In this document: positions 28,278 through 34,995 of the stretch, piece after piece
Layout of the letters: every line of letters starts with the position of its first letter
Position numbering within the stretch: the stretch's first letter is position 1
From: Deltaproteobacteria bacterium
GTDB lineage: Bacteria; Desulfobacterota; Syntrophorhabdia; Syntrophorhabdales; Syntrophorhabdaceae
Assembly (NCBI GenBank): GCA_029777945.1
Contig: JAKORG010000049.1
Location: 1 to 64,000 of the forward strand
Length of the DNA: 64,000 bases
Direction: 5' to 3'
Translations under genes and position numbers: made by a program
The notes under the pieces: model-generated
Databases searched by the model: none
Told to the model about the DNA's origin: nothing
Seen by the model: only the letters and a program-made list of their open reading frames with translations

Positions 28278-28697
28278 ATGAGATTTTTATATTTATTTAT
28301 TTTGTTTTTAATGGTTTTACCCTTTCCTTTAATGGGTGAAGAAAAAATAATTGATGTAAAGATGGACGATGGTTATTATTTAAATGACTTCGAGTCAAAG
28401 GAATACAAAAAATTCTTAGAAGAAATGAGAAAAACGGATTTAAAAAGGGTTTTTGTAGACTATAAAGAGGATAGAGATACACGGTACAGAAAATTAAGGG
28501 AAAGCATTATTTTTGAATCTCAAAAGGCAGCATTATTTAGTAACATATTATGGGAACAAAGACATGCTGATAGATGGGATAGGCAACAGCAATTAATTGA
28601 AAAGGTATATTCGGGAAGTAGTTTTGAATCTGACAGAGCCACAAGGGCTCTAATGTTTGGCTATCCATCTGGAAGGCGAGGAAGGGCTTCATATTAA
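28278..28697 (+). CDS. Small exported protein of unknown function
   Basis: A 139-residue product with a signal peptide (MRFLYLFILFLMVLPFPLMG), no cysteines, and a mature part rich in Arg, Asp and Glu (FVDYKEDRDTRYRKLRES; EQRHADRWDRQQQ), probably helical. GGGGGT lies six bases before the ATG. It is 10 bp behind the previous exported protein, so it is probably part of the same transcript as pilMNOPQ. I recognise no family. Confidence 0.55.
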   Translation: MRFLYLFILFLMVLPFPLMGEEKIIDVKMDDGYYLNDFESKEYKKFLEEMRKTDLKRVFVDYKEDRDTRYRKLRESIIFESQKAALFSNILWEQRHADRWDRQQQLIEKVYSGSSFESDRATRALMFGYPSGRRGRASY

Positions 28698-28715
28698 AAA
28701 CAAAGATAATGATAG

Positions 28716-29009
28716 ATGATGGAACTTTTTTCAACCTTTAATTCTTTTTTCAATAATTGCCGTAAAACACTAAATGAATTTTTTTACGGCATGACCGTAT
28801 TCGAATTACACAAAGAATTAATGAAAGAAAAAGGAAATCTAAATAATTTTCTCCTTTTAATTGTTTTTGGAGATTTGATAGGCTTGCCCATATTCCCACC
28901 GTTTTATGCGATGAGGATCTTTCCATATACAATACCACAATTAGAGAAATGGAAAAGACAGTTGTTAAGGGAAAAAGACCTCACAGATATCATATCCAGC
29001 GATATTTAG
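28716..29009 (+). CDS. Small ArsA-partner protein, paralogue of the gene at 31036-31308
   Basis: The 97-residue protein has one hydrophobic stretch and the core FGDLIGLPIFPPFYAMRIFP, TIPQLEKWKRQLLREKDLTD. The same core occurs in the small protein encoded next to the other ArsA-like ATPase (GDMLGVPILPPYYSLRLLPY, WKRRMLREKDLTD). It is convergent with arsA-1, whose stop lies 1 bp away. I recall database families of such small proteins beside ArsA ATPases and CstA (named 'cory-CC-star'), but this copy lacks the C-terminal Cys-Cys. Function unknown; a membrane-associated docking partner is a guess. Confidence 0.65.
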   Translation: MMELFSTFNSFFNNCRKTLNEFFYGMTVFELHKELMKEKGNLNNFLLLIVFGDLIGLPIFPPFYAMRIFPYTIPQLEKWKRQLLREKDLTDIISSDI

Positions 29010-29010
29010 A

Positions 29011-29994
29011 TTAAACAAAGAGATAATCAACGAGCCTGTTTAGCATTTTTGCACCCTTAACCTCTGTTTCAAAAAGGGGGATAATTGCCCTCACATTGTT
29101 GCCAAATATTTTCCATATTTCTTCCATGTGTTCTTCCTGCATAGCTACTCTATTTAGCACGAATTCAGGGGCATTTTCCGCAACCTGATTTTTTTGGATT
29201 ATGCCATTCACCACAACACCACCAACAGGTATCCCGAAATCATAAAACCAGTTAATAAACCGCGTAATAACGGCTATGGGAAGACTTTCAGGCAGTGTTA
29301 CGAAAAAGAATGCCGTCAATTCATTATTTGTTAACAAGCCCTGTGCCTTTGACATTCTATCTTTAAAATTCAAAAGGTAGTCCATAAGGGGATCGGCTTC
29401 TTTCTTTTTTGTGTATGAAAGCAACTCTCTTAATGATTTTGCCTCTTCCCTGCTTTTTAACATCTTTTCTACCCAGAGAGAATAGACCTTAGACATACCA
29501 AGAAGTCTTCTTGCATTTGCCGTAGGTGCAGTATCAAAGACATAAAAGTCATACTCATCTTTAAACATGAGATCTATCATGTTTTCGAACATGGCTGATT
29601 CTTCAAAGGCAGGGTTCATCGTTGCAGATTCTACAAAATCATCGGCCTTTGTTGTTAAGTCAGCAAATTTTAAAAACCAGTTTATCTTTTCTTTTATCTC
29701 CAGTTTAGACCTTTCTATGGTGTCTTTTGTATCTATCTCAAAGGCATAGCACAGCTTTTCATTACACACAACCACAGGTTTACCGAATACATTCTGTTCA
29801 AAGAGATTTGAAAGACTATGCACTGGATTTGTGGATGCAAGGAGGGTTTTTTTACCCTGTTTTGCAGCCCACAGTGCAGCAGCTCCTGCCATCACTGTTT
29901 TTCCTACACCGCCTTTGCCTCCGAAAAAGATATACTTTAGATTCGGATGGTTATTCATAAATTGGGTCATACTTTCAGTGATCTGATTCATCAT
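29011..29994 (-). CDS. ArsA/Get3-like ATPase 1, altered Switch I (Asp to Asn)
   Basis: A 327-residue member of the ArsA/Get3 branch of SIMIBI P-loop ATPases. The deviant Walker A GGKGGVGKT is at 25-33 with the signature lysine. Switch I reads STNPVHSLSN (54-63): the position that is the catalytic Asp in STDPAHSLSD-type motifs is Asn56. Switch II keeps DTAPT (154-158) but lacks the following Gly-His. The fold otherwise looks intact, including NPAFEESAMF. It lies 31 bp downstream of the second ArsA gene and probably forms a heterodimer with it. There are no arsenite-binding cysteine clusters, so arsenic transport is unlikely. Confidence 0.85.
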   Translation of the reverse strand: MMNQITESMTQFMNNHPNLKYIFFGGKGGVGKTVMAGAAALWAAKQGKKTLLASTNPVHSLSNLFEQNVFGKPVVVCNEKLCYAFEIDTKDTIERSKLEIKEKINWFLKFADLTTKADDFVESATMNPAFEESAMFENMIDLMFKDEYDFYVFDTAPTANARRLLGMSKVYSLWVEKMLKSREEAKSLRELLSYTKKKEADPLMDYLLNFKDRMSKAQGLLTNNELTAFFFVTLPESLPIAVITRFINWFYDFGIPVGGVVVNGIIQKNQVAENAPEFVLNRVAMQEEHMEEIWKIFGNNVRAIIPLFETEVKGAKMLNRLVDYLFV

Positions 29995-30025
29995 TGAACT
30001 CCCTTATTCTTACTTATTAATAAAA

Positions 30026-31006
30026 CTATGTAAACATCTTTTGGGCTAACTTTTCTATCATTTCAAGACCTGTAACATCTCGTTCCATCTCTGGAACATA
30101 TGCATGAATCTGGTCTTTGAATGTATCTTTTATGACCTTGAGATATTTCTCCTGCATTTCAAGCCTATGTTTTAAATATTCAGGGATGTTTTGTCCTTTT
30201 AACTCATCTGACAATACCCTATTTACTATGTAACCGCTTAGGGGGACATCAAATTTTGCAAAGAGTTCTGCTGCCTTAACTGTATCATTGATAACCATTT
30301 CCTCAGCGGTTACAACAAAGAAAAACGCAGTCTTTTCTTTGTCTGTTAGTATGCTTGAAGATTTATTTATCCTGTCTTTTATATACAAAAGCTCGTTTAA
30401 TATCTCGTCCTCTTCCAGGTCTTTTTCTCGTTTTATAACTGCTGCCACCTGGTCATATTCTCTTATCTGTTTTCTCAAATTTGTGATTTTATCTATCCAT
30501 TCATCATAGACTGATACCATACTCAGGTAATATAAGGCATGGCCTAAGGGAACAAGGTCATATATATAATAATCATAACCGCCTTTTACGACAATATCCA
30601 CAACCTCATCGAATATTGCACTTTCTTCCATGGCAGGCTCGGCTGCTGCTGCCTGTATATAACTTTCTATTTCATCGGGAATCTTTTCCATGCCATACAT
30701 ATCAAGGATCTTTTTTCTTATCTCCTCTTGATATTCTTTTACCCTACGGTCTGCATCTATCTCTTGTGCATAAAGGTTTGGCATTATTTCTGTAGGTCCT
30801 TTACCAAATATATCCATTTTAAATATATCGCTTAGAGATGCTTGTGGATCTACAGAAAATACAAGTACTTTTTTACCTTGTTTTGCCAGATAATACGCTG
30901 TAGCCGCAGAGAATGTCGTTTTTCCAAGACCACCTTTCCCGCCGAACATTATATAACGTCTATCAGGATATTGTTCAAAAATTTTTTTAAGAGAAATAGT
31001 AACCAC
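30026..31006 (-). CDS. ArsA/Get3-like ATPase 2, canonical Switch I
   Basis: A 326-residue ATPase with deviant Walker A GGKGGLGKT (22-30), Switch I SVDPQASLSD with the Asp53 retained, and an unusual Switch II DLVPLGHALYYL (150-161) in place of DTAPTGH. It is about 40% similar by eye to the neighbouring ATPase and shares the PAMEESAIF block. The first conventional start (GTG 31006) overlaps the AGGAGG ribosome site; an ATT at 30997 lies eight bases after that site and may be the real start. The genes before and behind it on the strand are the small partner protein and ArsA-1. Confidence 0.85.
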   Translation of the reverse strand: MVTISLKKIFEQYPDRRYIMFGGKGGLGKTTFSAATAYYLAKQGKKVLVFSVDPQASLSDIFKMDIFGKGPTEIMPNLYAQEIDADRRVKEYQEEIRKKILDMYGMEKIPDEIESYIQAAAAEPAMEESAIFDEVVDIVVKGGYDYYIYDLVPLGHALYYLSMVSVYDEWIDKITNLRKQIREYDQVAAVIKREKDLEEDEILNELLYIKDRINKSSSILTDKEKTAFFFVVTAEEMVINDTVKAAELFAKFDVPLSGYIVNRVLSDELKGQNIPEYLKHRLEMQEKYLKVIKDTFKDQIHAYVPEMERDVTGLEMIEKLAQKMFT

Positions 31007-31035
31007 CTCCTTATTTAAATTAAAAAATCTGCTCT

Positions 31036-31308
31036 TTATGCAAGGGCATCTGTTAAATCTTTTTCTCTAAGCATCCTCCTCTTCCAGGTTGAAATTTGTG
31101 GAACCACATAGGGAAGAAGCCTTAATGAATAATAGGGAGGCAATATAGGAACCCCAAGCATATCACCCATTGTGATGAGGATAAATAGATGCTCCATGCT
31201 TGCCCTTGTCTTCATGGCAAATCTTGCCGAATCGTGTGCTGCCACTCCATAGACGAATTCTTTTACAGCACTAAAAAAACCACCTTTCTTTTTTTCTTTT
31301 TCTGACAT
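31036..31308 (-). CDS. Small ArsA-partner protein next to cstA
   Basis: From the ATG at 31308 (AAGGAG eight bases upstream; the GTG at 31317 overlaps that site) the protein has 90 residues. It has a lysine-rich N-terminus, a hydrophobic segment (about 41-56) and the conserved core MGDMLGVPILPPYYSLRLLP and WKRRMLREKDLTDALA shared with the small protein at 28716. It lies between cstA and arsA-2, with gaps of 36 and 29 bp, implying one transcript cstA-small-arsA2-arsA1. Confidence 0.7.
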   Translation of the reverse strand: MSEKEKKKGGFFSAVKEFVYGVAAHDSARFAMKTRASMEHLFILITMGDMLGVPILPPYYSLRLLPYVVPQISTWKRRMLREKDLTDALA

Positions 31309-31344
31309 AGATGCCACTCCTTAAAATAGTTGTTTTTTAAGCAC

Positions 31345-33030
31345 CTAAGCTTTGGCCGGTGCTGTCTGTATCCTTAATGCTCTATATCTATTGAATGCCT
31401 TTATGCCTTCCATGGCAAGGATAAGGGCAGCAATTACGAGAAATATTCCCACCACACCCATAAGTGCATTTCCGATTAATGCCTCGCCCTTTACGGCACC
31501 ACTAATTACCTTGTTTAAAAGATTATAAGATGTATATAAAAGTGCGGCAATAGTTGTGACAAACATGAAGATCATAGGATAAAATGCATATGCCACTGGC
31601 TTACCTTCTGACATGAGGTATGCTGTTACAAGCATCAATGCCAGAGATGCCATGAGTTGATTTGCACCGCCGAATAAAACCCACAGATATTGCCACCAAC
31701 CTGTAACCACAAGGAGTATACCGAGAAGACTCGCAATTATTGTGCCCACATGGGCATTTTTAAATACAGGACTTATATCACCTAATAGTTCAGATGTGGC
31801 TATCCTCATAAAACGGATAACAAGCTGCATGATGGTTATAGCAAGGACGATCATCATAACACTACCATATGCACGACCCGTATTTGCCGGTAGGCCCAAT
31901 GCACCTAAAAATTTTGAAACACCTGCTGCAAAAACACCACCCGGTCCTTTTACAATGGCTGCACCGTATTCTGCAGAAGAGGCGTATATTGTGCCTGCAA
32001 TAACCAATGCAAATACGGCAAGCATCATTTCCACAAACATTACCCCTGCACCAACGGGTCTTGCATCGAGCTCGTTTTCAAGTTGCCTTGCAGTGCCCGA
32101 TGATGAAACAAGGCTGTGCCATCCTGAAATAGCACCACATGCAATGGTAACAAACATAATAGGCCAGATAGGGCCTATCTTTATAGTAAAACCAGTGTAT
32201 GCAGGTAAGGTTATATTGGGATGGAGGATAAAAATACCTATTATCCCAAAAAATAATCCCAGAAATACGATATATGAGGCCACGTAATTTATAGGCAGGG
32301 CAAATCTCCAGATAGGCAACACTGCTGCAAAATAGCAGAAAAGAAAAGCGAGAATCGTCCATAACCATCTGCTGTTAGCCAAAGTGTCACCGATAATCCT
32401 GTCTGAGGGTAAAACAGAACCTAACCATATGCCGAATAAGGCAATAACCACTGTAATTACAGTGGTTAATATTATGTCTTTTCTCCATCTGTATATCATC
32501 TGTCCTGCAAGGATACCGCCAATTGTCATAAAAAGCCATGCCATTGGCGCTGACTTTAAGCCAGTAGCAGTGCTTACAACAACGTTTCCAAAGGCACCGG
32601 CAATGAGCAAAAGATAAAAATATAAGAAGGCAAGAAGGATTATCCTTGCCCTCGGTGAAATAAGTTTGTGGCTTAAACCACCTAAAGATGCCCCATCTTT
32701 ACGCATGGCAATCATAGCACTTGAATAATCCTGGACCCATCCTATAAAAAATGTGCCTGCAAGGATCCATATAAGGGCAGGTAGCCAACCCCACTGGATA
32801 GCAATAATGGGACCTATCACAGGTGCTGCACCTGCTATGGATTTGAACTGATAACCAAAGAGGATATTTTTACTCGTAGGCATAAACTCAACACCATCCA
32901 TATACATCTTTGCTGGTGTAACCCTTTTTGGGTCTGATTTCATGATCTTTGTATCAACATATTTTGCGTATAGACGGTAACCTAAAAAGGCCACGGCAAA
33001 ACCCAAAATTAATACAATCACCGAATTCAT
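31345..33030 (-). CDS. cstA: CstA-family carbon starvation / pyruvate-type transporter
   Basis: The 561-residue polytopic protein has about 16 hydrophobic helices and CstA signatures: VTPAKMYMDGVEFMPTSKNI, FGYQFKSIAGAAPVIGPIIA, LIWILAGTFFIGWVQDYSSA and SSGTARQLENELDARPVGAG. Characterised homologues import peptides or pyruvate. It leads an operon with the small protein and two ArsA-like ATPases; that ordering is seen in related bacteria to my recollection. A TTGACA promoter lies about 80 bp upstream. Confidence 0.92.
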   Translation of the reverse strand: MNSVIVLILGFAVAFLGYRLYAKYVDTKIMKSDPKRVTPAKMYMDGVEFMPTSKNILFGYQFKSIAGAAPVIGPIIAIQWGWLPALIWILAGTFFIGWVQDYSSAMIAMRKDGASLGGLSHKLISPRARIILLAFLYFYLLLIAGAFGNVVVSTATGLKSAPMAWLFMTIGGILAGQMIYRWRKDIILTTVITVVIALFGIWLGSVLPSDRIIGDTLANSRWLWTILAFLFCYFAAVLPIWRFALPINYVASYIVFLGLFFGIIGIFILHPNITLPAYTGFTIKIGPIWPIMFVTIACGAISGWHSLVSSSGTARQLENELDARPVGAGVMFVEMMLAVFALVIAGTIYASSAEYGAAIVKGPGGVFAAGVSKFLGALGLPANTGRAYGSVMMIVLAITIMQLVIRFMRIATSELLGDISPVFKNAHVGTIIASLLGILLVVTGWWQYLWVLFGGANQLMASLALMLVTAYLMSEGKPVAYAFYPMIFMFVTTIAALLYTSYNLLNKVISGAVKGEALIGNALMGVVGIFLVIAALILAMEGIKAFNRYRALRIQTAPAKA

Positions 33031-33107
33031 AAGCTCCCCCTTAAAATTAAAAATTTTATGGACGAGATTTTCTGTATTTAGTTATGCGTGCATTAAAATT
33101 GTTAAAC

Positions 33108-33135
33108 CATATAATTTTGAAAGTTTTTTTGTCAA
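33108..33135 (-). promoter_or_regulatory. Putative promoter for the cstA-arsA operon
   Basis: Minus strand: perfect -35 TTGACA (33135-33130), 16-bp spacer, -10 TATATG (33113-33108), giving a leader of about 70 nt before the cstA ATG. The remainder of the 273-bp divergent gap to the chemoreceptor gene is AT-rich with no gene. Confidence 0.45.
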
Positions 33136-33303
33136 GTTAAATTTATAACATTTTAAATACATTTAATTGAGTAAAATTTATCTTTTGCTTAATTTTGCGA
33201 AAAATGCTTTATTATATTTATCTTATAACAAAAACTTAAGGAAACAAAAAAAGAGTCGATAAAAATTAAGTATGATAATATCTAATAAGAAGGAGACCCG
33301 ATA

Positions 33304-34923
33304 ATGAGATTTAAAGTTTTCAATCAAAAACTAAAAGTTAAAATGATAATGCCTGTATTAATATCCATTGGGTTTATGATACTCATTAGTGCCTACACTA
33401 TTTATGAAACATTAACGAGAAAGGGTATGATGGATGAAATCACAAATATCGGAAAGGAATCGGAGCTGGTGGTAGGGCTAATAGATAGATTGGATGTAAT
33501 AAATATATATTTAAACAACCTGGAATCTACAACAAATATTTCGGATTATAAAAATAATACAGGGCATGTTAAAAAAGCATTTAATGAGCTTATAAAAGAT
33601 ATTAAAAGTTTTACTGCCAACATGAAGCAGGGAAATGAAAAGACAAGACTGGAAGACATAGCAGGAAGCTTGGAAGAACTGAGTAAGATCCTTGAAATGG
33701 ATATACAGGATGAAAGTCAAATTGGCCAAACCGTATCTTTAGTTAGCCAGAACATCAGAGGCCAGCTTGGTAAATATAAAAGTGATTTTGCAGGGCTACT
33801 TAAGGACAGAAGCAAAAGGTTTACCCAGTTTGTGCCAATAATCTCTAAAAGCACAAGAAATGCTTTAATCGCATATTTTGTAGTTATCCCCATCGCAATC
33901 ATCATTTCTATAGGCATAGGCCTTTTTTTCAGTGCTAAAACCTATAAAGGTATAAACGACTCATTAACGGGAATTGAAAAAATTTCAATGGGGAATATAT
34001 CCGAGAGACTTAATATAGGTACCGAAGATGAGATAGGTGAAATTTCTAAGAGATTGAATCAATTTGCAGAAAAATTGGAACATATAATACGTAATATCAA
34101 AAACGGCAATATGGAGATTATAAGCGTTGTCAATATGTTGAGAGAACTTGAAAAAGAGATGACAAATACAGTTGATAATACCACAGAAAAAATAAGTTCC
34201 GTTGCAATTGCCCATGAAGAGCTTGCTCAAACTGCGGGTGAGATAGCCCAGAACTGCTTTAAGGTTGTAAAAAGCGCTGAAAATTCAAAGGATATTGCAA
34301 AAAAAGGTTTTGACATAATGAACAATATTGCAGAATCCATGGAGAATACAAAAAATGTTGCAAACGATACCGTTGATGTTATGAAAAATCTTTCCAATAG
34401 CTCCATGTTTATAGAAAATATAGTTACACTAATTGAAGATATTGCGGATCAGACAAACCTCCTTGCATTAAATGCTGCAATTGAAGCGGCAAGGGCCGGT
34501 GAATATGGCAGAGGGTTTGCCGTTGTGGCAGATGAGGTAAGGTCTCTTGCAGAGAGAACTATAAAGGCAACAAAGGATATTACCGAATCCATAAAGAATA
34601 TTAAGAAAGAGATGGTTAATGCTTCTAATTTAATAGATATGAACGTGACCTCTGTTAATGAATCATTCTCAGTTGTGAATGATGCAAAACAAACCCTTCA
34701 GGAGATATTGAGCGAATCTGAAAATGTGCTTACCCAGATAAACCAGATAGCAGTAGCATCGGAAGAACAATCTGCAACAGTTAACGAGATAACAAAATCT
34801 ATAAATGATATACATAATATGATAAACAATACAGGCGAGTCCTTTAAGAACAGCTACAAAAATGTAGAAAAGCTCGTTAATCTCTCAGAAGTGCTGGAAA
34901 AGGAATTAAAGTTCTTCAGCTGA
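33304..34923 (+). CDS. Methyl-accepting chemotaxis protein
   Basis: A 539-residue transmembrane chemoreceptor: helix 1 (about 17-36), a mainly helical periplasmic sensor of about 150 residues, helix 2 (about 192-213), HAMP domain (to about 265), and the cytoplasmic signalling coiled coil with the hairpin tip [20 protein letters not shown] followed by [20 protein letters not shown]. It will bind CheW/CheA. The ligand is unknown. It could act on swimming or on pilus-based motility; no che or flagellar genes are in the window. Confidence 0.95.
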   Translation: MRFKVFNQKLKVKMIMPVLISIGFMILISAYTIYETLTRKGMMDEITNIGKESELVVGLIDRLDVINIYLNNLESTTNISDYKNNTGHVKKAFNELIKDIKSFTANMKQGNEKTRLEDIAGSLEELSKILEMDIQDESQIGQTVSLVSQNIRGQLGKYKSDFAGLLKDRSKRFTQFVPIISKSTRNALIAYFVVIPIAIIISIGIGLFFSAKTYKGINDSLTGIEKISMGNISERLNIGTEDEIGEISKRLNQFAEKLEHIIRNIKNGNMEIISVVNMLRELEKEMTNTVDNTTEKISSVAIAHEELAQTAGEIAQNCFKVVKSAENSKDIAKKGFDIMNNIAESMENTKNVANDTVDVMKNLSNSSMFIENIVTLIEDIADQTNLLALNAAIEAARAGEYGRGFAVVADEVRSLAERTIKATKDITESIKNIKKEMVNASNLIDMNVTSVNESFSVVNDAKQTLQEILSESENVLTQINQIAVASEEQSATVNEITKSINDIHNMINNTGESFKNSYKNVEKLVNLSEVLEKELKFFS

Positions 34924-34956
34924 TAGTTAAAAGGTTTAAAAAAAACTTGAAATTTG

Positions 34957-34995
34957 ACAACACCTTACACAAAAGTGAGGTGTTGTTTTATTTTG
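34957..34995. terminator. Bidirectional rho-independent terminator
   Basis: ACAACACCT (34957-34965) pairs with AGGTGTTGT (34978-34986), extended by CAC/GTG around an AAAA loop after a 2-nt bulge. T-rich runs follow on both strands (TTTTATTTT on plus; eight T on minus). It ends both the chemoreceptor transcript and the convergent UPF0182 transcript. Confidence 0.75.

Noticed and set aside
29011-31006. Arsenic resistance operon
   Set aside because: The ArsA-like ATPases lack arsenite-binding cysteines, and there is no arsB, arsC, arsD or arsR nearby.
31742-32287. 181-codon plus-strand open frame
   Set aside because: It lies wholly antisense to cstA, is composed of reverse-strand hydrophobic codons, and has no recognisable domain or ribosome site.
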